NCBI RefSeq assembly: GCF_002197665.1
Contig: NZ_NBBJ01000004.1
Span: forward strand, 186,001-250,000
DNA: 64,000 bases
Origin: Sphingomonas mucosissima
Lineage (GTDB): Bacteria > Pseudomonadota > Alphaproteobacteria > Sphingomonadales > Sphingomonadaceae
Direction of reading: 5' to 3'
The notes beneath the pieces are model-generated. The model saw only the letters and a list, made by a program, of their open reading frames with translations, ran no database searches and had not been told where the DNA came from. Shown piece after piece: positions 7,549-16,635 of the stretch (the stretch's first letter is position 1; every line of letters starts with the position of its first letter). Made by a program: the position numbers and the translations under genes.

Positions 7549-8559
7549 ATGTATTCCGGCAACACTTTCGACCCGGCCGATCCGCAGTGGCTGGCGCACC
7601 GCTACGAGCCCGGACGCGATCAGCTGCTGTATCGCTTCGTGCCGCGGGCCATGCATCAGGACGGGCCGTTCCTCACCGACGAGCTGGTGGGCGAGCAGCC
7701 GAGCCAGGTGCTGGATCGGGAAGCAGGCATTGCAGCGGCGGCGACGCATGGCGCACCGCTTCACTTCATCTTCCATTCCGCCTTTTGCGCCTCCACCCTG
7801 CTGGTGCGTGCGCTGGATCTGCCGGGGGCGGCCATGGGGCTTTCAGAGCCGGTGCTCCTCAACGATGTAACCGGTATCCGTCGGCGGGGAGAGCGCCAGG
7901 GCGCCGACCTCGCGCGCCTGCTGGATCATTCAATGACGCTCCTGGCGCGGCGCTGGGGGCCGGGCGAAAGCGTGATCGTCAAGCCATCGAACATCCTGTG
8001 CGGGCTGCAGCGGCCAATGCTGGCGCTGCGCCCGAATGCGCGGGCCGTGCTGCTCCACGCACCGCTCGGCACCTTTCTGGCCTCGGTCGCGCGCAAGGGG
8101 CTCTGGTGCCGATTGTGGGTGCGCGAGCTGCTCGAAGGGCTGCTGCGCGACGGGCTCGTGGATCTTGGCTTCGAGCCGAACGACTTTTTCCGGATGAGCG
8201 ATCTGCAAGTCGCCGCCGTGGGCTGGCTTGCCCAGCACCGGCAGTTCGCGCTGCTGGTGGAGCACTTCCCCGATCGGGTTCGAACGATGGATTCCGAGCA
8301 GCTGATGGCAGATCCGGCGGGCGCCATCGGCGCGGCGGGAGCATGGTTCGGCCTAGCCGCGACGGTCGCTGACGAGCATCTCGCCATGACGCGTCACAGC
8401 AAATCAGGCACGCCGTTTTCTCCAGCCGATCGAGCAAGCGAGCAAGCGGCCGCGTTTGCGGCGCACGGCGACGAGATCGAAAAGGTGGTGGCCTGGGCCG
8501 CAGTGATCGCGGAGCGCGCGAACGTCGACATGGTGCTGAAGGCGCCGCTGCTGCCCTGA
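7549..8559 (+). CDS. Sulfotransferase-like P-loop protein (uncharacterised)
   Basis: A 336-residue protein of unknown function. Residues 73-89 (HFIFHSAFCASTLLVRAL) resemble the phosphosulfate-binding strand-loop-helix of sulfotransferases, where Gly/Ser/Cys-S-T-L-L is typical. VIVKPSNILCGL at about 145 and the following NARAVLLHAPLGTFLASVARKG are in the place of the 3'-phosphate-binding strand. No catalytic residue can be assigned with confidence, so this is a fold-level guess. It is divergent from the TPR beta-hydroxylase and convergent with the TonB receptor at 8720, sharing a bidirectional terminator. Such genes are, as I recall, often grouped in sphingomonads and caulobacters. Confidence 0.6.
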   Translation: MYSGNTFDPADPQWLAHRYEPGRDQLLYRFVPRAMHQDGPFLTDELVGEQPSQVLDREAGIAAAATHGAPLHFIFHSAFCASTLLVRALDLPGAAMGLSEPVLLNDVTGIRRRGERQGADLARLLDHSMTLLARRWGPGESVIVKPSNILCGLQRPMLALRPNARAVLLHAPLGTFLASVARKGLWCRLWVRELLEGLLRDGLVDLGFEPNDFFRMSDLQVAAVGWLAQHRQFALLVEHFPDRVRTMDSEQLMADPAGAIGAAGAWFGLAATVADEHLAMTRHSKSGTPFSPADRASEQAAAFAAHGDEIEKVVAWAAVIAERANVDMVLKAPLLP

Positions 8560-8666
8560 CGGGATGCGCGCGCGCCACGGCTACGCGGAATAATGATCAA
8601 AGGCGGCGAGCGCCTGCGCACCGTTATTGAACGCGTCAACAAAGCCGCTGCCGGTATGCCGCGAAC

Positions 8667-8700
8667 AAAAAAAGGGCGGGCACAAAGCCCGCCCTTTTCT
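8667..8700. terminator. Bidirectional intrinsic terminator
   Basis: Perfect 11-bp stem AAAGGGCGGGC (8671-8681) with GCCCGCCCTTT (8687-8697) and a 5-nt loop. An A-run (8667-8673) lies on one side and TTTT on the other. It serves the plus-strand sulfotransferase-like gene and the minus-strand TonB receptor. Confidence 0.9.
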
Positions 8701-8719
8701 CTGGTTGTGAAGCGCGCGC

Positions 8720-11700
8720 TTAGAAGCGGATCTTCGCGGCCATCACGTAACGGCGACCGATCGTGTCGTAGGTCGACGGGAAGGTATTACCGCTGTTGAA
8801 CGTGGTCGAACCAGCCTCACCACCGACCAGCGGCGGCTCGATGTCGAACAGGTTCTGGATACCAACGGTGAACGTCAGGTTCTCCGACACGTTGATGCGG
8901 CTGGTCAGGTCGAAATAGTCCTTCGCGCCGACGCGGTTGAAGTTGACCTGCTCACCCGCCAGCACGCCTGCCGTTGCCGGCAGCGTACCTTGGAAGATGG
9001 CACGTGACGCGGTGGTGAAGCCACGAGCGGCGAAGTCGTCGGCCGCGCCTTCATACCGGGTGCCTCCGATGTGGCGCCACAGCAGCGACACGTCCACGCC
9101 CTCGATCGTCGCGGTGCCGCGCACCGTCCACTGCCACTCAGGAATCGGCTGACCGCAGTTCGCCGAATAGTAGCCGACGCAATCGCGGACGTAGCTGCCG
9201 GGCACGGCTTGGAACTTTGATTCGTCGGTCCACGTCAGCGTGCCCGCGAGGCTGAGCTTCGCAAAGCCAATGTCGTGCGCATAGTTCGCCGTGACGTCGA
9301 CGCCACTAGTCTTCAGCATGCCGAGGTTCGACTGCGTCAGGAACAGACCAGGCGTGGTGTTCGGATCACCGTTCAGACCGCCGGTGAGCGGATCACGACG
9401 GATCACCGTGCAGTTCGGGTCAGTGGCCGCACCCGCAGGCGGGCTGCCTGCATTCGCACCAAAGCAAGAAGTGATCGCGTCGCCCGGCGTGGGCTGCGTG
9501 ATCGCGCCTTTAACCTTGATGTTGAAGTAGTCGACAGAGATCGACAGACGCGGCACGAAGGTCGGCTGGAAGACGACACCGGCGATCCAGCTCGTGCCCA
9601 CTTCCGGCTGAAGCAACAGGTTGCCGCCGCCGGTGGAGTTGGCCTGACCCGAAATCGGCTGCGCGATCGAGTCAATGGTCGCGGCAGTAGCGCCCTGTGC
9701 AAGACAGACTGCCCGCAGGTTGCCGGTCGGGTTCGGACGGATACGTGCGCCATTGTCGTTGAAGGTCGCGCAGGGATCGTCCTGCAGATTGGTGAGGCCC
9801 GTGACCACCGGCGAGAACAACTCGGCAATGTTCGGGGCGCGCACCGCGCGTGCATAGTTACCGCGGAACTTCAGCCCGTTCACCGGTGTCCAGCTACCGG
9901 CCACCTTCCAGGTGGTGGTGTTGAAGCCCGGATCGCCGGCTGCATCGATCGTGTAGCTGGAATAGCGGATGCCACCCTCAACCGTCAGATCCTGGAAGAA
10001 CGGACGGTTCTGGATCAGCGGAACGATCAGTTCGCCGATGGCTTCGTATACGTCATAGCTGCCGTCGACGTTCGGCTGCGGGCCACCTGCGCCGCCCAGG
10101 TCGCCACCGGAAGCGAGCGTGTCGGAGCGCCGCGAGGCACCATACTTCCGGTACTCGCCGCCAACAGCGAACGAAATCGGGTTTTCGGAGATCGGGCTCG
10201 ATACGCCAAAGTCACCGCTGATCGTGCCGCGAGCCTGCGCGAGCGTGGTGCGGGTGAGAACCGTTGAGGTCTCGTTGAGGAAGTCAATCGCGGCAGGAGT
10301 CCATGTCGCGTTGTTTTCCGGGCCGAACCAGTTGATCGGGACGCAGCCAGCGGCCGTGCCTGCGAAGCAGCTGCTAACGTTATTCGCCAGGAAGCTGTCA
10401 CGGACGCGGGTATTCAGGGTGTAGCCCTGGATAGCCTGCAGGTTTTCGGATTCGCCGTACGAACCGAAGACATCCCAGTCGATCGTTTCCGTGATCGCAC
10501 CGCGGGCACCAAGACGATAATCGAAGAACTGGGTCGTATATTCGCTGACGCGGGGCCCCACCTCAGTCGCACGACGGAACAGCGCACTGGTGACCGTCCG
10601 GTACCCAGCGGCGCCCGGCGTGAGCGCGGGATTCGCAGCGGCAGCGCAATCCGCCGCCGAGATGTTGTTCGCGCCGCAGAACGTGTTGCGCAGACCGTCG
10701 GTCAGGAACGGGTTGTTGAGTGGAATACCAACGGCGAAGCCAAAGGAGCCTGACGGTGCGATGATGGTCTCAACGGTGTTCTTCGAGAAGATGCCACGTG
10801 TGTAGACTTCAACGTCGTCGCTGACTTGATAATTTGCGGCACCGTAGATGTTGAAGCGCTCAAACGGCGTCTGATAAACGTTGAACGGGTTGAAGTTGAA
10901 CGCCGTGAACGCATTCCCGGGGACAAAAGCGGTACCGGTTGCATTGACCTGACGCGTGCCCTGACCTGGCAGCGAGAAGCGCGACGGAACCGCCGTGCCC
11001 GAACCGCCGCCGCCGCCGGTTGCGGAGCTGAGCGCGAGAACACCAAAGTCGCGATCGCCCTGATAGAGAGGGTCTGCTTCCTGGTAGCCGATGCTGAACA
11101 CGGCATTGCCGCGGCCATCATCGAAGTTCGCACCGATCGTCAGGTCGACGCGGAAGACGTTGGCATCGCCGCGCTCGCTGATCTGCTGCGAGGCATTGGC
11201 TTCCAGGCCGGCGAAGTCACGGCGGGTGATGAAGTTGATCACGCCCGAAACCGCGTCCGCGCCGTAGGTGGTCGAAGCACCACCGGTCAGCACGTCGACG
11301 CGGTCAACGAGCGCGAGCGGGATGTTGTTAAGGTCGAAGCGGCCGTTCAGTTCGGCCGGCACCAGGCGAACGCCGTCGAGCAGGACAACGTTGCGGTTCG
11401 AACCAAGGTTGCGGAGGTTGGCGAACGACGCACCGCCGTTGCCGTTGTTCACAGCCGAACCAATCGACGGGGTGATGCCCGGCAGTTCGCGCAGCAGGCC
11501 TTCGGCCGTGTTCGACTGACGCAAGTCAATTTCGTCGGCGCCGACGACCTTCACCGGGGTCGCCTGAACGAGGTTCGGGTTCTTGATCAGCGTACCGGTG
11601 ACGACGATGTCGCCGGTCGACGTTTCGGACGTGTCAGCACCTTCCTGGGTGACGACGCCCGGTGCGGGTGCACCCGGGGTGACGGTCGAGTCGACCTGCT

Positions 11701-11782
11701 GAGCGGACGCCGAGCCGGCGGCCATGACGGCGCCGACGAACAGCGTCGTCGTCAACAAGCGCGAGCGAAAAGTTGTGCGCAT
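8720..11782 (-). CDS. TonB-dependent receptor (large, substrate unknown)
   Basis: A 1020-residue outer-membrane gated transporter that uses TonB/ExbBD energy to import a large or scarce substrate. The signal peptide ends ...AAGSASA-QQ at about residue 27. A TonB-box-like GDIVVTGTLI (about 57-66) precedes the plug (TPVKVVGADEIDLRQSNTAE, LRNLGSNRNVVLLDGVRL, DRVDVLTGGASTTYGADAV). The 22-strand barrel ends with the C-terminal aromatic signature YVMAAKIRF. Several Cys pairs lie in presumed extracellular loops (FCGANNISAADCA, CVGYYSANCG), a pattern common in sphingomonad receptors for peptides or glycans. The start ATG follows AAAAGGGAAAC. The 240-bp leader upstream holds its promoter. The neighbouring hydroxylase and sulfotransferase-like genes suggest a shared system. 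Confidence 0.93.
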   Translation of the reverse strand: MRTTFRSRLLTTTLFVGAVMAAGSASAQQVDSTVTPGAPAPGVVTQEGADTSETSTGDIVVTGTLIKNPNLVQATPVKVVGADEIDLRQSNTAEGLLRELPGITPSIGSAVNNGNGGASFANLRNLGSNRNVVLLDGVRLVPAELNGRFDLNNIPLALVDRVDVLTGGASTTYGADAVSGVINFITRRDFAGLEANASQQISERGDANVFRVDLTIGANFDDGRGNAVFSIGYQEADPLYQGDRDFGVLALSSATGGGGGSGTAVPSRFSLPGQGTRQVNATGTAFVPGNAFTAFNFNPFNVYQTPFERFNIYGAANYQVSDDVEVYTRGIFSKNTVETIIAPSGSFGFAVGIPLNNPFLTDGLRNTFCGANNISAADCAAAANPALTPGAAGYRTVTSALFRRATEVGPRVSEYTTQFFDYRLGARGAITETIDWDVFGSYGESENLQAIQGYTLNTRVRDSFLANNVSSCFAGTAAGCVPINWFGPENNATWTPAAIDFLNETSTVLTRTTLAQARGTISGDFGVSSPISENPISFAVGGEYRKYGASRRSDTLASGGDLGGAGGPQPNVDGSYDVYEAIGELIVPLIQNRPFFQDLTVEGGIRYSSYTIDAAGDPGFNTTTWKVAGSWTPVNGLKFRGNYARAVRAPNIAELFSPVVTGLTNLQDDPCATFNDNGARIRPNPTGNLRAVCLAQGATAATIDSIAQPISGQANSTGGGNLLLQPEVGTSWIAGVVFQPTFVPRLSISVDYFNIKVKGAITQPTPGDAITSCFGANAGSPPAGAATDPNCTVIRRDPLTGGLNGDPNTTPGLFLTQSNLGMLKTSGVDVTANYAHDIGFAKLSLAGTLTWTDESKFQAVPGSYVRDCVGYYSANCGQPIPEWQWTVRGTATIEGVDVSLLWRHIGGTRYEGAADDFAARGFTTASRAIFQGTLPATAGVLAGEQVNFNRVGAKDYFDLTSRINVSENLTFTVGIQNLFDIEPPLVGGEAGSTTFNSGNTFPSTYDTIGRRYVMAAKIRF

Positions 11783-12023
11783 GTGTGTTTCCCTTTTGAT
11801 GCCCCGGTTGACCCCGGTTTATCGGCTTGCCCTAATGTGCGATCGACCCGAGACCGACCCACATATTGCATTGGGCTAATCAGCAATTCACCAGCCTGCA
11901 ATCTCCACCCCACGCAACTGCAACATTGCGGCGGGAGTGTAACAGGAAGGCAACACTTTCCTGTCTGCCTTGTTCGCGTTCGCGACACTCTCTATCGCTG
12001 GGGCTGGTTTAGGGAGACAATAA

Positions 12024-12566
12024 ATGGCGCAGTTGCGGCGATTGGCGGCGAGCACCGCCGCGGTGGCGATGATGGGCGCGGCCGGCGCTGCCAGTGCGCA
12101 GGCGCAGGACCGCGCGGGCAGCCGAGTGCTTCAGTCCTTCTCGCAATGCCGGGCGATCACGGTGGCCGATCAGCGGCTTGCGTGCTTCGACAAGGCAGCG
12201 GCGGCGCTGGAGCAAGCTGTTCAGTCGAAGGAGGTCCGCATCCTGGACAGGGAGGACGTGCAGCGTACCCGGCGCTCGCTGTTCGGCTTTCAGCTTCCGC
12301 GCTTGGGGCTGTTCAACGAGGGCGATGAGGAAGCGAAGAAACAGGAGTTCACCGAGATCAACACCACCGTGGCTTCGGCGCGCCAGGTGCAGAACGGGCG
12401 GGTCGAGATCCGGCTCACTGGCGAAGACGATGCCGTGTGGCAGACCACCGAGTCGATGACCTTTCCGCCAAAGGCGGGCGACAAGATCCGCATCCGTAAG
12501 GGCGCGATCGGCAATTACTTCATCAACGTCGGTGGCCGCAGCGTGCGCGGCATGCGCGTGCGCTGA
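12024..12566 (+). CDS. Periplasmic protein of unknown function
   Basis: A 180-residue protein with a clear signal peptide (MAQLRRLAASTAAVAMMGAAGAASAQA, cleavage after about residue 26-28). Near the mature N-terminus it has CRAITVADQRLACFDKAA, a C...RL.C[FY]D pattern also seen in VasI-like and other envelope proteins. The C-terminal third (VWQTTESMTFPPKAGDKI, KGAIGNYFINVGGRSVRG) looks like a small beta domain. AGGGAGACA-type ribosome site is present (TTTAGGGAGACAATAA before the ATG). It is a single-gene unit: divergent from the TonB receptor and followed by a strong terminator hairpin. No function can be assigned. Confidence 0.75.
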   Translation: MAQLRRLAASTAAVAMMGAAGAASAQAQDRAGSRVLQSFSQCRAITVADQRLACFDKAAAALEQAVQSKEVRILDREDVQRTRRSLFGFQLPRLGLFNEGDEEAKKQEFTEINTTVASARQVQNGRVEIRLTGEDDAVWQTTESMTFPPKAGDKIRIRKGAIGNYFINVGGRSVRGMRVR

Positions 12567-12570
12567 CCCG

Positions 12571-12602
12571 AACTAGGCGAGCGCACGCGCGCTCGCCTAG
12601 TT
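12571..12602. terminator. Bidirectional hairpin between convergent genes
   Basis: AACTAGGCGAGCGC (12571-12584) pairs perfectly with 12589-12602 around an ACGC loop: a 14-bp GC-rich stem. It overlaps the TAG stop of the minus-strand SGNH hydrolase and lies 5 bp after the plus-strand gene. There is no long U-run. Confidence 0.7.
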
Positions 12603-14027
12603 CGGTGCTGCCGAGAGGGTTGGCAACACGGCGGAGCGGATCGCCTGCTCGATCCGCTGCGCGTAATAGTCGAAGCCGATTTCCGGCGGGTGGACGTTAT
12701 CAGCCGCGACGTAGAAGCCGGCGTTCGCGCTTCCCGCGGGCACGCCGGCGGCATTGTTCCAGCCGCCCAGCACCCAGGGCGGCGCCGCGCCACAGATCGG
12801 CACAAAGAAGGTGAGCGGATCGCCATGCTGCGCCACCGCTGCGGCAATGGCCGCCTCGGTCGCCCCGGCGCCCGCCAGGTTGATCGACGGCACGCCCACC
12901 ACGACCACCGGCGCCGGCGTACCGGCGCGAATGGTGCGGAGCGCCGCCAGTGTGGCGGCCTGCACCGCGGCGGGCGCATAGCTGACGTCATTGGTCGAGC
13001 CCATCAGCAGCATCACGTCGGGAGAGAGCGACAGCGCGTGCGGCACGCGCTGCCCGTACGTCACGAACCCCGATGCCGAGGGATTGCAATAGCCGGTTCC
13101 CCCGACCGAGAGGTTCCAGCAGTCGCGCCAGCCGAGCCGTTTGGCGAGCAGCTGTGCGATCGATCCGCCCGCAAGCCAGGGGCCGTAGCTCGAGCCGGCG
13201 TTGTAGCTATCACCGATCACGACCATGCGGGGGGCGCCGCCGCCAGCTGCGCTCACGATCGCGGACGCGCTTGTTTGAACGCCGCCGAAATAGGACGCGC
13301 TTTTCCCGGTTTCGAGCTCGTAATGGCGCAAACGGCGGCCGGTGCTTGCCGACCAGTCGATCACCAGCCAGTGGTCCTGCCCTCCTGCCACGTGGCTACC
13401 CGGCATCAGATAACGACCATCGACGATCACCCGGACCTGCGCCGAGCCGGCGGGAATGAATAGCGCCACCTTGTCGCCATCGCAGGCGAACGAAACGGAC
13501 GCGCCCGCGCACATCGGCATGCCTGCCTTCGCTTCGAAGCTCGCCAGTGACCAGAAATTGGTGCGCAGCGGTGATGCGGCGCCGCCGCGCACGGCATAGG
13601 CGCCGGGATGGGTGATCGGCGCCCAGGTCGCACCAAGCGCAGGGTTGCTTGTGGCGGTGGTGACCACCGGCGCGCCATCCGCCGGGTCGGCAGCCCGGAC
13701 GCCGCCGAGGAACGTCCAGTAAAGCGAACTACTGCCATCGGCGACATATTGCCCGCTGGCCGTTGTGGTCGGCCCGCTGCCGGTCGCCGGTGCCGTGCCC
13801 GCAAGGCCGCACATGTACCAACTGCCGCCATGTGCCACCACCTGCCCGACAACATAAGCAGTGCCAGGCGCATAAGCCGGCGCGGCAAGCCAAGGGCGAC
13901 GGACGACAGGGTTTCGGCCGGCAGCGGCTTCAGCCGCGCGTAGCAGGCGATCGTGCCGCCCGATGGCAGCAATGGCGTCACGGGTGCGTGCGGCCATGCC
14001 GCGCGCCAGAAGATCCGCGCCGCTCAT
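12597..14027 (-). CDS. SGNH/GDSL hydrolase with phage-tail-type carbohydrate-binding module
   Basis: A 476-residue esterase-like protein. The C-terminal half is an SGNH hydrolase: block I VIGDSYNAG with nucleophile Ser274, block II Gly at SVGGTGY (about 309), block III GSTND with Asn346, and block V DNVHPP with Asp443 and His446. This fold removes acyl groups from glycans or lipids. Residues 54-108 (AYVVGQVVAHGGSWYMC ... DGSSSLYWTFLGG) resemble the CBM5/12-like modules repeated in phage tail and tail-fibre proteins. No signal peptide is seen. It overlaps the upstream 144-residue gene by 4 bp (ATGA), so the two are translationally coupled. Together with the neighbouring polysaccharide locus this suggests glycan de-acylation, possibly from captured phage genes. 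Substrate not known. Confidence 0.8.
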   Translation of the reverse strand: MSGADLLARGMAARTRDAIAAIGRHDRLLRAAEAAAGRNPVVRRPWLAAPAYAPGTAYVVGQVVAHGGSWYMCGLAGTAPATGSGPTTTASGQYVADGSSSLYWTFLGGVRAADPADGAPVVTTATSNPALGATWAPITHPGAYAVRGGAASPLRTNFWSLASFEAKAGMPMCAGASVSFACDGDKVALFIPAGSAQVRVIVDGRYLMPGSHVAGGQDHWLVIDWSASTGRRLRHYELETGKSASYFGGVQTSASAIVSAAGGGAPRMVVIGDSYNAGSSYGPWLAGGSIAQLLAKRLGWRDCWNLSVGGTGYCNPSASGFVTYGQRVPHALSLSPDVMLLMGSTNDVSYAPAAVQAATLAALRTIRAGTPAPVVVVGVPSINLAGAGATEAAIAAAVAQHGDPLTFFVPICGAAPPWVLGGWNNAAGVPAGSANAGFYVAADNVHPPEIGFDYYAQRIEQAIRSAVLPTLSAAPN

Positions 14028-14458
14028 TGCGCCACCCGATAGGCCAGCGTGCCACCAAACAGCGTTGCCGAGAGGTAATAGCGTGCGCCCGCCTCGCCTT
14101 CATCTGCCACGACTTCATTGGCGTTCGCGGTGAACCGGCCCCAGCGCGCGCCGCCCGCCGTCAATGGAAGGGCGGTCGCAGCGCCATCCGCCGAGCGGAG
14201 CAGCTCTACCGTGCCCGACCAGTCGCCCGTCAGCGTGAGCCGGATCGACCGCTCGAGTTCGGGAACGAAGGGGCCGGCCAAGCCGCTGGCCGCCAATGTT
14301 CCGGTAAGCGGGATCGATGCCGCCGGTTTCCGCACAGCGCGGACCGGCAAGGGATTATCGTCGTGAACCGCCACCGCCGGCGCGTCCACCGCCCCGAACG
14401 CCATCGCATATTGCGGCACATATCCCGCTGGTACTTCCACTTCCGCCACTATCGTCAC
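14024..14458 (-). CDS. Small phage-structural-like protein upstream of the SGNH hydrolase
   Basis: A 144-residue protein without signal peptide or membrane segment. The segment WSGTVELLRSADGAATALPL, followed by WGRFTANANEVV and then GARYYLSATLFGGTLAYRVAQ, has the layout of virion decoration or tail proteins (one S-G-T-V-x-L-x-R-S strand, a WG-F-T turn, and a final YR). It overlaps the SGNH hydrolase start by 4 bp, so the pair is one unit. No virion genes surround it, so it may be a remnant or domesticated phage gene. Function is not established. Confidence 0.55.
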   Translation of the reverse strand: MTIVAEVEVPAGYVPQYAMAFGAVDAPAVAVHDDNPLPVRAVRKPAASIPLTGTLAASGLAGPFVPELERSIRLTLTGDWSGTVELLRSADGAATALPLTAGGARWGRFTANANEVVADEGEAGARYYLSATLFGGTLAYRVAQ

Positions 14459-14512
14459 TCCTGTTTGTTCCTTGTATGTTCTACAGGGGCGGCAGGATGT
14501 AGGACAGCCCGG

Positions 14513-15682
14513 TCAGGCGATCTCGCGCTCGATCAGCAGGCGCAGGCTGTCGGCTGCGCGATCGATGTGGAAGCGGGCGGTGAAACAGGCGCGCGCGGCG
14601 CGGCGCATGGCGAGCCGCTGCTCGGGGTCGCAATCGAGGAAGCGCGTCAGCAGATCGATCGTCCCGAGCAGTGTGTCGGGCGCGACCAGGCCAGCGCCAT
14701 CTGCCGCCACCTCGCGCCAGATCGCGACCTGATCGCTGATGAGCACCGGCGTGCCTGCGGCTAGCGCCTCCGCCACGGCGATCCCGAAATTTTCTTGGTG
14801 TGACGGCAGCACAAAGGCGCTGGCGGCGCGCAGCGCGCCCGATTTCGAAGTGCCGGTGAGCATGCCGGGGAAATGGATGCGGGCCGCTAAGCCGGCACGC
14901 TGCGCGGCGCTGCGCAGACCGGCGACCAGACCCACGTCGTCGGGGCCGGCGATCACCAGATCAAGCGACGGGTCGCGAGCCGCCACCGCGGCAAAGGCCT
15001 GGACCAGCAAGTCGCAGCCTTTCTTCGGGTGTATCCTGCCGAGGAACAGCAGGAACGGGCGGTCGCCCAGCGCCGGCACGGCTTGGCGAAACGCCTCGAT
15101 GTCGCCGCCGTCGCTCCTCAGGTCGGCGGTGCCGTAATTCACCACCGCACTGCGGAGCCGATATGGCCGGAATGCGCCTTCGGCCCGCCGGCGCTCCTCC
15201 TCGCTGGTGAAGAGCACGGCGCGCGCGCCGGCCAGCAACGGCCCCTCCGCCCACCACCAGCTCGCCTGCTTGGCGACATGCTTGAGCGGCGCCGCACGGC
15301 GAAACCAGGGATCGAGCATGCCGTGCGGAAACACGAAATAGGGAGGCGCCTTGCCTGCCAATGCCTGCGCGGCCCCGCGCGCCGCGTAACGCCACAGGCC
15401 GGAGACGATCACCGCGTCATAGTTGCCCGCGTGAGCCCGCAGCCATGGGATCATCTCGCGCGCGTAGCGATACCGATCCAGTGGCCCCAGCCCGCGCGGC
15501 GGCCCAAGCGCGGTGATCGTACCTGGATAGTCGGCAAGGTGCCGCTCGCCTGGCGGATCAAGGGTCAGCATGTCCTGCCGATGCCCCTGGTTGGCCCAGA
15601 TCTCCCCTACCCTGCGGGCGCCCTCGATCGGGCCACCGGTGCGCGGGTCAGCGCTCGTGATGATGCGAAGAATGCGAGTCAT
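14513..15682 (-). CDS. Glycosyltransferase family 4 protein
   Basis: A 389-residue GT-B fold enzyme, predicted to add a sugar from a nucleotide donor to a lipid-linked glycan at the cytoplasmic face. The N-terminal acceptor domain starts with ADPRTGGPIEGARRVGE. The C-terminal donor domain shows FLLFLGRIHPKKGCDLLVQA (about 213-232) and the E-x7-E region ENFGIAVAEALAAGTPVLIS. It overlaps the GT2 gene by 4 bp (ATGA), and that gene overlaps the acetyltransferase, giving a three-gene minus-strand operon. Donor and linkage cannot be read from sequence. Confidence 0.88.
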   Translation of the reverse strand: MTRILRIITSADPRTGGPIEGARRVGEIWANQGHRQDMLTLDPPGERHLADYPGTITALGPPRGLGPLDRYRYAREMIPWLRAHAGNYDAVIVSGLWRYAARGAAQALAGKAPPYFVFPHGMLDPWFRRAAPLKHVAKQASWWWAEGPLLAGARAVLFTSEEERRRAEGAFRPYRLRSAVVNYGTADLRSDGGDIEAFRQAVPALGDRPFLLFLGRIHPKKGCDLLVQAFAAVAARDPSLDLVIAGPDDVGLVAGLRSAAQRAGLAARIHFPGMLTGTSKSGALRAASAFVLPSHQENFGIAVAEALAAGTPVLISDQVAIWREVAADGAGLVAPDTLLGTIDLLTRFLDCDPEQRLAMRRAARACFTARFHIDRAADSLRLLIEREIA

Positions 15683-16635
15683 GCCGGCGGCGCGATCGGC
15701 AAACCGCTAAGCGCGGCGAGGCGCGCCAGACGCTCTTCGCGTGATCGGCAGGCCGCCAGCTCACCCTCCCACTCGGCGACCTTGGCGGCGACGAGGAAGC
15801 GGTACCAGAAGCCCTGGAGCAGATGGTAGATCAGGCCCGCCCGCCCATCGAGAAAGCCGCGTTGGCAGACGTATCGGTACAGGAAGTAGCCGGCCGGGCC
15901 TGCCCATAGCGGCAGGTGATCGTAAATCCTGGTCTTGATGATCCGCTTGCGTCTTGCCTGGCCCGTCAGCGCGGCGGGCGTTGCATTGAATAGCGCATGG
16001 CGTGCGGCGAGCACCTCGATCGCTTCCCGCGTGGCATAGCCGTTGTGCTTGGCGGTGAAGAAGGTCAGGTCGCCGCCATTGGCATCGGCGAAGCCGCCAA
16101 CAAGCCTGATCGTCCTGCCACGATCCACGACGACATGCTCGTCCATCCACCGCTGCTCCACCCGGCCGGCACCGGTTCGCCAAAGGCGCAGCAGCCAGAG
16201 CGGGTAGCGCCCGCCGTGACGGATCCAGCGGCCCATGAAGATATGCTTGCGGTTCAGGGTGATCCCGGTGACGTCCGCGTCCAGCCTCGGCAAAGTCTGC
16301 GCAATCGCACGCGCCAGATCCGGCTCAATCAGTTCATCGGCATCAAGCCGCAGCGTCCAGCCGGTGGTGATGCCGCCGTGGTCGAGCGCCCATTGCAGCT
16401 GGGCGGCGTGGCTGGTGAAGGAACGTTGCAATATCCGCGCGCCGGCTGCCTCGGCCATGGCGACGGTGTTATCGGTGGAAAAGCTATCGACCACCAGCAC
16501 TTCGCGCGCGACGTCCCGCACGCTGGCGATGGCGCGGCTGATGTGATGCGCTTCGTTGAAGGTGAGGATCACAGCCGTGAGGTCCGGCTTCTCCGCTGGT
16601 TGCGACGCTTCTGGCAGCGGGGCGCCGCGCATCAC
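15679..16635 (-). CDS. Glycosyltransferase family 2 protein (WaaE/KdtX-like)
   Basis: A 318-residue GT-A enzyme. The nucleotide-binding start LTAVILTFNEAHHISRAIAS (about 19-38), VVDSFSTDNTV and the DxD-like LRLDADEL (about 96-103) are family marks. The later HPLR/GRYPLWLLRLWRTGAG and HEHVVVDRG-like (DEHVVV) segments match the beta-1,4-glucosyltransferase (WaaE/LgtF) subgroup used in lipopolysaccharide cores and capsules. The start may be Met1 or Met2. It is coupled by short overlaps on both sides to the acetyltransferase (16632) and the GT4 gene (15682). A single C-terminal helix region may associate with the membrane. Confidence 0.88.
   Translation of the reverse strand: MMRGAPLPEASQPAEKPDLTAVILTFNEAHHISRAIASVRDVAREVLVVDSFSTDNTVAMAEAAGARILQRSFTSHAAQLQWALDHGGITTGWTLRLDADELIEPDLARAIAQTLPRLDADVTGITLNRKHIFMGRWIRHGGRYPLWLLRLWRTGAGRVEQRWMDEHVVVDRGRTIRLVGGFADANGGDLTFFTAKHNGYATREAIEVLAARHALFNATPAALTGQARRKRIIKTRIYDHLPLWAGPAGYFLYRYVCQRGFLDGRAGLIYHLLQGFWYRFLVAAKVAEWEGELAACRSREERLARLAALSGLPIAPPA

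Noticed and set aside
12597..14458. A complete prophage around the SGNH hydrolase
   Set aside because: No integrase, capsid, terminase or portal gene and no direct repeats or tRNA nearby; only the two genes look phage-related.
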